DNA from: Pseudoalteromonas luteoviolacea
Lineage (GTDB): Bacteria > Pseudomonadota > Gammaproteobacteria > Enterobacterales > Alteromonadaceae
Assembly: GCF_000814765.1 (NCBI RefSeq)
Contig: NZ_JWIC01000007.1
Coordinates: forward strand, 124,001-188,000
Reading direction: 5' to 3'
DNA: 64,000 nt
The position numbers and the translations under genes were made by a program. Every line of letters starts with the position of its first letter. Position 1 is the stretch's first letter. Under the pieces are notes generated by a model that was not told the origin of the DNA, did not search any database, and worked only from the letters and a program-made list of their open reading frames with translations. Below, in pieces: positions 9,459 through 17,342 of the stretch.

Positions 9459-10823
9459 ATGAGTACTTTACTCGTTCATTCCCAAGAAGGAACACCAATT
9501 CATCTTACCACAGAAGCAAACCTTGATCGTTGGCTATCAGACCACGCAGAACCGTCAAAAAGCTTTGTATTGGCGACTCGCCAAGAAGGTCAGAATGTAT
9601 TGCTGATACCTGATTTGACTAGCGGTGAGTTATCAAGTGTTGTCTGTGTTGTTGAGTCGCTTGATGATCAATGGCTCGCTGGAGACCTTGCTAAGCAACT
9701 TCCAAAAGGTCTATATCAATTTGTTGGCAGTGAAGATCTAATTGAAAGAGCTGCAACGGGTTATATTCTTGGTGCATATAAATATAACGCTTATAAAAAA
9801 GCGGCACCTATTCAAGCTAAATTAGCCATTTCCAATGAGCAACTTTGTAAAAAAGTTTCTGATATTACAACTGGCATATACTTGGTTCGCGATTTGGTAA
9901 ATACGCCAGCGGCTGACATGATGCCTCAACATTTAGCGGAAACGTTCATTGAATTAACTGAGCAATTTGGTGCTGAATTTAAACAGTTGATTGGAGATGA
10001 GTTACTTGAGCACAACTACCCAACTATTCATATGGTTGGCCGCGCCAGTGATAACAAGCCTCGTTTGTTGGATTTAACTTGGGGTGATGAAAACGCGCCA
10101 AAATTAACTTTAGTTGGTAAAGGTGTGTGTTTTGATTCGGGCGGATTAGACCTGAAACCTGCTGCAGGCATGCGCAATATGAAAAAAGACATGGGTGGCG
10201 CTGCTCATGTACTTGGTCTTGCACATATGATCATGTCGGCAAACCTACCTGTTAGATTACGTGTATTAGTGCCTGCGGTTGAAAATGCCGTTTCGAAAAA
10301 CGCGTTTAGACCTGGTGACGTCATTGTGACTCGTAAAGGGATCACCGTAGAGATCGATAATACGGATGCAGAAGGGCGCTTGGTATTATGTGATGCATTG
10401 GCTGAAGCGCAAACTGAAAACCCTGATCTATTGATTGACTTTGCTACTTTAACAGGGGCATGTCGTATTGCTTTAGGTACTGAGTTACCTGGTTTTTATA
10501 GTACAGATCAGAAAATCGCCAATGACATCATTGCTGAAGGCTTGGAGCATAATGATCCAGTATGGCAACTGCCTCTGTTTGATCAATATAAAGGTCTTTT
10601 CAAAAGCGATATAGCAGATATTTCAAACTGTGGTTCGACGCCATTCGGAGGCTCTATTACAGCTGCGCTGTACCTAAAAGAGTTTGTTGAGCCTGAAAAT
10701 ACGCCGTGGCTACACTTTGATGTGATGGCGTGGAATGTTCGCCATTTGCCAGGGAGACCTGTGGGTGGTGAAGGCTTGGGCCTTAGAGCTACATTTGCAT
10801 ACTTACAAAAACGCTTCTCCTAA
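9459..10823 (+). CDS. M17 family leucyl aminopeptidase
   Basis: Cytosolic metallo-aminopeptidase releasing N-terminal residues from peptides. The C-terminal catalytic domain has the dizinc motifs: Lys in VGKGVCFDSGGLDLKP (about residue 221), the Asp of KKDMGGAAHVLG, and NTDAEGRL (about residues 301-308), the M17 signature, followed by DFATLTGACRIALG. The N-terminal domain is shorter and unlike that of E. coli PepA, so this belongs to the second M17 branch (PepB-like/'leucyl aminopeptidase family'), and I leave the symbol blank. The start ATG is preceded by AAGAGG at good spacing. It ends before a perfect palindromic terminator shared with convergent pepD. Confidence 0.92.
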   Translation: MSTLLVHSQEGTPIHLTTEANLDRWLSDHAEPSKSFVLATRQEGQNVLLIPDLTSGELSSVVCVVESLDDQWLAGDLAKQLPKGLYQFVGSEDLIERAATGYILGAYKYNAYKKAAPIQAKLAISNEQLCKKVSDITTGIYLVRDLVNTPAADMMPQHLAETFIELTEQFGAEFKQLIGDELLEHNYPTIHMVGRASDNKPRLLDLTWGDENAPKLTLVGKGVCFDSGGLDLKPAAGMRNMKKDMGGAAHVLGLAHMIMSANLPVRLRVLVPAVENAVSKNAFRPGDVIVTRKGITVEIDNTDAEGRLVLCDALAEAQTENPDLLIDFATLTGACRIALGTELPGFYSTDQKIANDIIAEGLEHNDPVWQLPLFDQYKGLFKSDIADISNCGSTPFGGSITAALYLKEFVEPENTPWLHFDVMAWNVRHLPGRPVGGEGLGLRATFAYLQKRFS

Positions 10824-10835
10824 TTAATATACATA

Positions 10836-10862
10836 AAAACGGCTCATATGAGCCGTTTTTTT
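10836..10862. terminator. Bidirectional terminator between the M17 gene and pepD
   Basis: A perfect 24-bp palindrome (AAAACGGCTCAT/ATGAGCCGTTTT) flanked by T on the plus strand and by the complementary A-run for the minus strand. It serves both convergent genes. Confidence 0.85.
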
Positions 10863-10867
10863 ATTAT

Positions 10868-12346
10868 TTAAGCCGTTTTAACTGGTATGTTTGAAAGTAA
10901 TGCTTTCATTTGTTGCCAGTACAAGCCGACAGATTCAATATGTACTTTCTCATCAGGAGAATGAGGAAACTTAATGGTCGGGCCGAACGATATCATGTCC
11001 ATCTCAGGATATGGTTCTTTAAATAAACCACATTCAAGCCCTGCATGTATCACCATGATATCTGGCTTTTTACCATAAATGCCTTCGTACATGTCTCTGA
11101 AGATATGAATTAGTTCTGATTCAGGCTCAGGTTTCCAACCAGGGTAAGCACCAGAAAACTCAACTTTTGCACCGGCAAGCTCTGCCAATGAAGACAAAGT
11201 ACCTTCAACATCTTTTCTACCTGAGTCAATCAAAGAGCGGATCAGGCATAATATTTCTATGCTGTCTGCTTGTGTTGTAATCACACCCAAGTTTAATGAG
11301 GTTTCTACGACGCCTTGAATATCATCACTCATTCGAACGACGCCATTAGGGCATGCATTTAATAGGGATAACAGTTGCTGAGTGCTGGTTAATGTCAGTG
11401 GATTTAGCGCACTCTCTGTTTGACTAACATTGAAAGTGAGGCCCGTCTCAATAGCTGACAACTCTTGGCGCATGAGAGATTGTACTTGCTCAATATAGGT
11501 AGAGACTTTATTGATGTCTGCGTCTTGAATGGCAATGGTTGTGTAGGCTTCACGTGGGATTGCGTTTCTTAAAGAGCCACCTTTGAATTCAACAATTTGG
11601 AACTCAATATCTGTAAGGTGATGTTTCAATGTGCGAGCTAACAGCTTATTTGCGTTGGCACGTCCGGTATGAATATCTACGCCAGAGTGACCTCCTTTTA
11701 GGCCTTTCAAAGAAATTTCTAAATAAGTCTGCTGGGCTGATTTTTCTTGTCTCTCGATATCAAGTGTTAGGCCAGCATCAATGCCGCCTGCACAGCCCAT
11801 GTAGATCTCGCCTTCTTGTTCAGAGTCGGTGTTGAGTAAAATCTCACCCTCTAGCCAGCCCGCTTCTAAACCAAATGCGCCAGTCATACCCGCTTCTTCG
11901 TCAATTGTTAAAATGACCTCCAGTGGTCCATGTGCAACGTCATCTGAAGCAAGTACCGCAAGACAAGAAGCCATACCAATACCGTTGTCTGCGCCTAGCG
12001 TAGTTCCGTCTGCGGTTACCCAGTCACCGTCTATAAATGGTCTAATTGGATCGGTTTCGAAGTTATGCGCTGTATCATCATTTTTTTGAGGCACCATATC
12101 AATGTGTGCTTGCAAAACGACAGGCTTTCTATTTTCCATGCCTTCGGTTGCAGGCTTTTTGATAAAGACATTACCGGTTTTATCACGACGCGTGGCTAAA
12201 TCTCTTGAATTCGCCCAGTTAACAATAAATTGAGCAAGTGCTTCTTCATGTTTAGATGGATGTGGGATGGAACAAATTTGGTCGAAAAATTGCCAAACGA
12301 TTTGTGGTTCGAGTTGGCTAATCTCTGAATGAGGTTTAAACACCAT
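10868..12346 (-). CDS. pepD: Aminoacyl-histidine dipeptidase PepD (M20 family)
   Basis: Cytosolic zinc dipeptidase that cleaves Xaa-His (carnosine-type) and other dipeptides. M20 marks are QAHIDMVPQ (first zinc ligand His and the following Asp), TLGADNGIGMA (bridging Asp), TIDEEAGMTGA (catalytic Glu and metal Glu), and LNTDSEQEGEIYMGCAGG. A dimerisation domain (about 205-370) has KGGHSGVDIHTGRANA, and the C-terminal ligand region is IHAGLECGLF...SFGPTI with PHSPDE. 492 residues is close to E. coli PepD. The start ATG follows AGGGGAAT. Together with the neighbouring M17 enzyme it supplies intracellular peptide turnover. Confidence 0.95.
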   Translation of the reverse strand: MVFKPHSEISQLEPQIVWQFFDQICSIPHPSKHEEALAQFIVNWANSRDLATRRDKTGNVFIKKPATEGMENRKPVVLQAHIDMVPQKNDDTAHNFETDPIRPFIDGDWVTADGTTLGADNGIGMASCLAVLASDDVAHGPLEVILTIDEEAGMTGAFGLEAGWLEGEILLNTDSEQEGEIYMGCAGGIDAGLTLDIERQEKSAQQTYLEISLKGLKGGHSGVDIHTGRANANKLLARTLKHHLTDIEFQIVEFKGGSLRNAIPREAYTTIAIQDADINKVSTYIEQVQSLMRQELSAIETGLTFNVSQTESALNPLTLTSTQQLLSLLNACPNGVVRMSDDIQGVVETSLNLGVITTQADSIEILCLIRSLIDSGRKDVEGTLSSLAELAGAKVEFSGAYPGWKPEPESELIHIFRDMYEGIYGKKPDIMVIHAGLECGLFKEPYPEMDMISFGPTIKFPHSPDEKVHIESVGLYWQQMKALLSNIPVKTA

Positions 12347-12586
12347 ATTCCCCTAATAACTAGCTTGTTGTCAGTAATTTTGATTGTGTAGCAAACACCA
12401 GTTGTCTATTTACTACTCTAATTGAAATAATCAAAAGTAATTCTAAATGTAAGACGATTATACAGCGTCAAAATAAGGAATTAAGCATTATTTAAAGTAG
12501 TCAATGTAACAAAGCAGAGTGTTTAAAGACGTAGTGGTCTTTCGAGTGCTGAAGCGCTAATACTATCAGGTATGATGGAGTATTTC

Positions 12587-12610
12587 GAGCAGTAGCTGAC
12601 GCTACTGCTC
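12587..12610 (-). terminator. Hairpin downstream of the FabH-like gene
   Basis: Perfect 10-bp stem GAGCAGTAGC/GCTACTGCTC with a TGAC loop, 8 bp past the stop of the minus-strand synthase gene. The T-tract is weak. The remaining 240 bp to pepD hold one further small hairpin (AAAGAC...GTCTTT, 12525-12542) and no gene. Confidence 0.5.
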
Positions 12611-12617
12611 ACAGTGA

Positions 12618-13691
12618 TTAGGAGTTATTTTTACAAGCGGTGACGGCATCTTGAACGAGTTCAAGTCCTGATTGTTCACAAGGCGTAAATGTATAATCTG
12701 AAGTCGCGAGAGGTGTAATGCGTTCGCCCCACTTTATATAACTTGCAGCCCAAGTTAGCCCGGCTCCAAAAGCGGCAGACATAATGTTAGCATGTGGCTT
12801 GATCATCCCCTGTTCGACAGCTTCACATAGCGCGATTGCAATTGTTGCAGCTGATGTGTTGCCATACTTGTCGATGTTGACAATCACTTTTTCGTCTTCG
12901 ATATCTAACTTTTTCTGTATTGCTTGGATAATACGAAGATTAGCCTGATGAGGAATAAGGGCGTCAATGTCATCAAGGTTGAGCTTCGCTTTATCCATAA
13001 CGTCATCGCACGCCAAGCTCATACCGGTTACTGCGCGCTTGAAGATTTCACGTCCTTCAAACAATAGGTCAGATGGGCCAACTGCCTCATATTTATTTAA
13101 GTCTGTTCCGTAGTTGGCTATGTGTAAAATATCTCTATCTTCAGTATCACACCCTGTTTTTGTACCCAGTAAACCGCTTGGTTCTGAGCTCGCTTCCAGT
13201 ACAACTGCACCAGCGCCATCACCAAACAACACTGCACTGTCTCTTTTAGCCCAGTTGATATACCAAGTCATGCGCTCCGCAGCGACAACGACTGCTTTTT
13301 TGATCATACCAGACTGGATCTGTGCAGTTGCATTTTGTAAAGCATAAAGAAACCCAGAGCAAGCGGCATTGGTATCGCAGGCTGCAGCACCGGTAGCGCC
13401 AATGTTTTTTTGTACCAGAGAGGCTGTATTGGCAACCATAGTTGAAGGTGTGCAGGTAGCAAGCAACACTAAATCAATATCCTCACCACTCACATCTGCG
13501 CAGGCTAGGGCCTGTTTACTGGCGATGGTGGCCAATTCAGCTGTGCTTACGTGACTAACGCGACGAGCACGGATCCCAGTACGCGTTGTTATCCATTCGT
13601 CAGTGGTATCAACAATGGTGCTCATTTCATCATTGCTGATAGAAGCTGGTGGTAATGCTTTACCCCAACCTGTAATTTTTGCATATATCAT
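12618..13691 (-). CDS. Beta-ketoacyl-ACP synthase III (FabH-like)
   Basis: Condensing enzyme of the thiolase fold that joins an acyl-CoA to malonyl-ACP. The catalytic triad is visible: Cys in [14 protein letters not shown], His in [11 protein letters not shown], and Asn in [13 protein letters not shown]. 357 residues is about 40 longer than E. coli FabH, with an extra C-terminal tail (around [17 protein letters not shown]). No other fab genes lie nearby, so this is likely a second, stand-alone KAS III rather than the housekeeping fabH; I leave the symbol blank. The start ATG has AAGAGA upstream. Confidence 0.88.
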   Translation of the reverse strand: MIYAKITGWGKALPPASISNDEMSTIVDTTDEWITTRTGIRARRVSHVSTAELATIASKQALACADVSGEDIDLVLLATCTPSTMVANTASLVQKNIGATGAAACDTNAACSGFLYALQNATAQIQSGMIKKAVVVAAERMTWYINWAKRDSAVLFGDGAGAVVLEASSEPSGLLGTKTGCDTEDRDILHIANYGTDLNKYEAVGPSDLLFEGREIFKRAVTGMSLACDDVMDKAKLNLDDIDALIPHQANLRIIQAIQKKLDIEDEKVIVNIDKYGNTSAATIAIALCEAVEQGMIKPHANIMSAAFGAGLTWAASYIKWGERITPLATSDYTFTPCEQSGLELVQDAVTACKNNS

Positions 13692-13829
13692 AGTGTCTCT
13701 TAATCAAATCCGACCACTCGGTTAATTGCATATTTATAACAAACTATTGATTTGTACACAAAGAATACCTTGTTGAATTGGTACATTTGACTAGAATTGT
13801 ATGAGAAACAGGTCAGATATCAGCTGTTT

Positions 13830-14228
13830 ATGACTCAGAAAATCACTCAAGAACTACTTGATGAACTCATATCCTTAGAGCGACGCTTACTTGAACCACA
13901 TGTGAGAGAATCTAAAGAGCGCTTATCTTTGTTATTGGATGATGATTTTTACGAAATTTCTGCCAATGGGTTATTGTTTGATAAACGGCATGTACTGTCG
14001 CGGTTGCCAAGCGAAAAAGTACCGCAGTTTTATAATCAAGACTTTAGGGGACAAATGTTAAGTGAGACGATAGCACAGCTTACTTATCATGCGGCCTATC
14101 GACGTAATGCTTATTCTAACTTACAGTTTTCTCTCAGAATGTCTTTATGGCGTAACAACGGAGCAGGGTGGCAGTTACTCTTTCATCAAGGTACTCCCAG
14201 CCCAGAGTTTATTCTCAAATATGATTGA
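13830..14228 (+). CDS. NTF2-like/DUF4440-type protein
   Basis: Small protein of about 132 residues with the helix-then-curved-sheet pattern of NTF2-like DUF4440 proteins: an N-terminal helix ELLDELISLERRLL, then LLLDDDFYEISANGLLFDKRHVLSRL and paired strands ending WRNNGAGWQLLFHQGTP. Such proteins bind small ligands or act as isomerase-like folds; no activity can be named. The in-frame TTG at 13797 is possible, but I chose the ATG at 13830 because homologous folds begin just ahead of the first helix. It lies upstream of the RegB/RegA pair, possibly as a separate unit. Confidence 0.65.
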   Translation: MTQKITQELLDELISLERRLLEPHVRESKERLSLLLDDDFYEISANGLLFDKRHVLSRLPSEKVPQFYNQDFRGQMLSETIAQLTYHAAYRRNAYSNLQFSLRMSLWRNNGAGWQLLFHQGTPSPEFILKYD

Positions 14229-14306
14229 GCATTTCTAGTTCTGATGCCTTTAAGTTGGGAGATTGATCGGGTAAAGTACGTCCTCATTTGCTTTTAGGCT
14301 TGCTAC

Positions 14307-15541
14307 ATGGTTATTGCTTTCTCGCCCCAATCTGCACTTGGACAGCTGCTTTTACTGCGTTCGATTGCGATTGTCTTACAGCTTATTTTGGTGTTAATTT
14401 CAATTTTATTGCTCGACAAAAGCATCCCCCATCAGCCTGTTTTTACGGTGATAGCATTAGAATCACTGTTTCAACTCGTTAGCATTGTTTTGTATCGTAG
14501 AAGCAGAGAAATCTCAGAAAGGGCCATGACTTTACAGTTGATGGCAGACATCGTCTTTTTATCTGTTTTACTGTCTTTTTTAGGCGGTGCAAGTAACGCT
14601 TTTGTTTCATTATTACTCTTACCTTGTATTATAGCCGCGGTTACCGTTTCAATTGGTTACGTGTTATTTGTATCAGCGAGTGCTTTGCTCTCATATGGTT
14701 ATTTGTATTTGGCTGTGACTATGCCAATGCATCACCATGGTATGCATATGGGCGAGCACTTGCTAGGCATGTTTGTGAATTTTGTTTTCATGGTGGTTGT
14801 GACTGTCGGTGTTGTCGCAATACTTGTGAAGCGGATTCGAGAGAGAGAGGCGCTGTTGGCGAAAACGCGCGAAAAGCAATTGCAACAAGAGCAGCTTTTA
14901 GCACTTGGTAGTGCCGCAGCACAGGTAACGCACCAACTCGCGACGCCGATTGCTCACCTAAATTTATTGTTGGAGGAACTTCGTGAGGATTTCCCTGAAC
15001 ATCCTGCGGTTTCTGAGATGCACGGACCGCTTTCGCAGTGTCGTATTCAACTAGATAGTTTTAGAGAGCAAACAGAGCTACTTAAGTTAAAGCGTCAAGA
15101 AAAGGCGCAATCTACACAATTTGTGATAGCGCAACTAGAAGAGTTAATGACGCTTCAATATCCAGAACAATCTTTGTCCATTGTTGAAAAGACATCTTCT
15201 GTTGAGATCAATGGGGATCCAATGTTAGTGCCTTCACTGTTAAATTTGATAGTCAATGCGGCAAAAGCAAATGAGCGTGCCGATAAGTACCATATTGAAT
15301 TGACTGCATATGCAGAAGGGGGAAATGGTATTTATTGATCAAAGATGAAGGCAAAGGAATTGCTCAGAAGAAGTTAGATGACTTGGGCAAATCTATTGTC
15401 GAAAGTGATACTGGTTTTGGTATGGCGCTGTTGTTAACTCATGCAACGTTAGAGAGAGTAAATGGTGAATTACACCTTGAAAATTTGGCAGAAGGTGGCG
15501 TCCTGTCTACCGCTGTATTACCGATAGTAGGTTTATCATGA
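14307..15541 (+). pseudogene. regB: RegB/PrrB/RoxS-type sensor histidine kinase, split by a frameshift
   Basis: Redox-type sensor kinase partner of the RegA regulator that follows. The N-terminal half has about six hydrophobic segments (residues 10-175). The kinase core has the H box LGSAAAQVTHQLATPIAHL, an N box NLIVNAAKAN and, in the second frame, DEGKGI and GFGMALLLTHA. The first frame ends at 15336-15338 directly after GGNGIY, and the second frame picks up as LIKDEGKGIAQ from 15335, with no start context of its own. One missing T around 15330-15336 would make one protein of about 411 residues. The last bases overlap the regA start (ATGA), so the two genes are translationally coupled. The break may be a sequence error. 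Confidence 0.82.
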
Positions 15542-16059
15542 GGTTATTAATTATTGAGGATGATGTCGCCTTTTCAAATACGCTCGCAAGGCGGATGTCA
15601 AAGATGGGATTTGAGTGTCAAGTCGTGAATTATGAGAGAGACATCTTATCTCAGTGCAGCGCATTTTTACCTGAGTATGTGCTGCTAGATATGAAGCTTG
15701 AGCATTCATCTGGTTTGCAGCATATCGCACAAATTAGACAAGTGCTTCCCAACTGTATATTGGTTTTGCTAACAGGTTTTGCCAGTATCGCGACCGCGGT
15801 TGAAGCAATAAAACTGGGGGCGGATGATTACTTGACAAAGCCTGCTGACACGAAGTTGATTGCAAAAAAACTACTAGGTGAAGAGGTGGCGATTGAAGAC
15901 TCGTTTGAGTCAACAATGTCGCCAGAGCGATTGGAGTGGGAACATATCCAACAAACATTGCAAGCAAATGAGGGCAATGTGTCGGAAACGGCTCGTCAGC
16001 TCAATATGCACAGAAGAACTTTACAGCGTAAGTTGCAAAAAAGACCGGTATCAAAATAG
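15538..16059 (+). CDS. regA: RegA/PrrA/RoxR-type response regulator
   Basis: DNA-binding response regulator for redox or respiratory control. The receiver has IIEDD, phospho-Asp at about residue 51 in LLDMKLEHSSGL, LTGFASIATAV and the Lys of YLTKPAD. A short linker leads to a Fis-type helix-turn-helix ending in the family signature NVSETARQLNMHRRTLQRKLQKRPV. 173 residues is slightly shorter than the family's usual length. It overlaps the upstream sensor gene by four bases. RegA family members regulate terminal oxidases and other energy genes; the targets in this organism are not shown here. Confidence 0.9.
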   Translation: MRLLIIEDDVAFSNTLARRMSKMGFECQVVNYERDILSQCSAFLPEYVLLDMKLEHSSGLQHIAQIRQVLPNCILVLLTGFASIATAVEAIKLGADDYLTKPADTKLIAKKLLGEEVAIEDSFESTMSPERLEWEHIQQTLQANEGNVSETARQLNMHRRTLQRKLQKRPVSK

Positions 16060-16136
16060 TCAACTTTGGCGCTTACATTGCTCAATTGGTAGATTTTAAC
16101 TAAATTGAAAATAGTTAAACAATGGAGCAAATGCTA

Positions 16137-16541
16137 ATGTATGTATTCGAAGTAAATATAGTGGCAGTACTGTTAGCTGCATTGAGCTCTTTTTTGCTCG
16201 GAGGCCTGTGGTATTCTCCATTGATGTTCCAACAGGCGTGGTTAGAAGGTGCTGGATTAACTGAACTCGACTTAAAACATGCCGATCATAAAGCTATATT
16301 CTTAGGCTCATTTATGCTCTGTATTTTGGCTTCGGTTGCTGTTGCGATGTTAGTTGGAAAAGGCCCTTCAGTATTGGATGCGATGACATTTGGTCTGTTT
16401 ATTGGGGTTACTTTTGTCACCACGTCGTTTGGGATTAGTTACTTGTTTGAGCAAAGGCCTCTAAAACTATTTCTAGTGAATGCGGGTTATCACACATTAC
16501 AATTTACTTTAATCGGATTTGTGGTTGGGAGTTTAAATTAA
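16137..16541 (+). CDS. DUF1761 family membrane protein
   Basis: Inner-membrane protein of about 134 residues with four predicted hydrophobic helices, starting VNIVAVLLAALSSFLLGGLWYSP, the typical DUF1761 opening (helix followed by G-x-WYSPxxF). The function is unknown. ATGs at 16122, 16131 and 16137 are all in frame. GGAG at 16124-16127 is 9 nt before the third, so I place the start at 16137. The next gene begins immediately after its stop, indicating co-transcription. Confidence 0.78.
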   Translation: MYVFEVNIVAVLLAALSSFLLGGLWYSPLMFQQAWLEGAGLTELDLKHADHKAIFLGSFMLCILASVAVAMLVGKGPSVLDAMTFGLFIGVTFVTTSFGISYLFEQRPLKLFLVNAGYHTLQFTLIGFVVGSLN

Positions 16542-16793
16542 TTGGCCAAACCTAATAAAAAGGGCCCTACTCGGACAGTCGATGTGTTTTGCTCTAAGTG
16601 CAAAGCCAAGTTGTTTAAGTACCGAAAAGGCGGTAAGGGCAGCCTCATAAAATGCTTTGTCGAACGAATAAGTGTTGATCATACCATCAATCAAACTCAT
16701 TGCCCTGATTGCGAACAAGAGTTTTCCAGAAAGACTCTGATAAGGGGGGCACCTGCACTCAAAATTGTTGGCAATAAAGTGACTTTTAAATAA
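16542..16793 (+). CDS. Small zinc-ribbon protein of unknown function
   Basis: 83-residue basic protein with two Cys pairs, CSKCKAK and CPDCEQEFSR, which probably bind one zinc, plus a lone Cys between. It starts with TTG directly after the stop of the DUF1761 gene, with GGGAG upstream, so it is very likely translated as part of the same operon. No DNA-binding or enzymatic domain can be identified; ribbons of this size often act in RNA or protein binding. Confidence 0.7.
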   Translation: MAKPNKKGPTRTVDVFCSKCKAKLFKYRKGGKGSLIKCFVERISVDHTINQTHCPDCEQEFSRKTLIRGAPALKIVGNKVTFK

Positions 16794-16935
16794 GTGATTT
16801 CAATATAAGGACAAATATCCTGTCTCAATCATCATGATTTTAAGATAATTCATGAGTTTGTGCTGTTTCAACGATTGAAAGTCACCCTACCCATGGAAAA
16901 GGGCCAGCGTGTTTGGGTGAGTATCCACAAAATAT

Positions 16936-17208
16936 ATGGACAAAAACATGATTGACATTTTATTTGATGTAATAGGTATGACTGGTACTTTTCTTGTAGT
17001 TGGAGCGTTTTTCTTACTGCAACTTGAAAAGGTCACACCAGATGGCCTCAAATATAACCTCATGAACCTCTCTGGTGCAATCCTGCTACTTATTAGTTTA
17101 TGCTACAACTTCAACCTAGCGAGCTTTGTAATTGAGCTGTTTTGGATAGTTGCTTCCTTGATTGGCTTGTATAAGTATTTCAAGGCAAAGAAGTTACAGG
17201 CTGCATAA
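16936..17208 (+). CDS. CBU_0592-like small membrane protein
   Basis: 90-residue protein with three hydrophobic helices (IGMTGTFLVVGAFFLLQL, LMNLSGAILLLISLCYN, VIELFWIVASLIGLYKYF), the layout and motif order of the CBU_0592 family (helix, Y-x-x-x-N-x-x-G-A, helix, E-x-x-W). The function is unknown. It has its own upstream gap of about 140 bp with no clear promoter. Confidence 0.7.
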   Translation: MDKNMIDILFDVIGMTGTFLVVGAFFLLQLEKVTPDGLKYNLMNLSGAILLLISLCYNFNLASFVIELFWIVASLIGLYKYFKAKKLQAA

Positions 17209-17226
17209 AACTTAAGTAAAAACTTG

Positions 17227-17275
17227 CACAGTTACATTTCATGCGTATTATTTAGATGTATGAACGGTAACTGTG
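17227..17275. other. Long imperfect inverted repeat upstream of the TonB receptor gene
   Basis: CACAGTTAC (17227-17235) is the exact reverse complement of GTAACTGTG (17267-17275). After two mismatches the inner TTCAT/ATGAA also pairs, giving about 14 of 16 pairs around a 17-nt loop. There is no T-tract after it, so it is not a typical terminator. It could be a 5' leader structure or operator for the receptor gene starting at 17343. Confidence 0.5.
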
Positions 17276-17342
17276 TAAGCAAAATTTGGTGAAATTGTTC
17301 ACCTGAGTTGAGCTTGTTACGGTATCAGTAGTCAGGCTCAAT

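Noticed and set aside
11629..12089. Antisense ORFs within pepD and other genes
   Set aside because: They lie entirely inside well-supported genes, have no ribosome binding sites, and show repetitive low-complexity translation.
17227..17275. Cobalamin riboswitch upstream of the TonB receptor
   Set aside because: The hairpin lacks the conserved GCCACTG B12 box and the multi-branched core.
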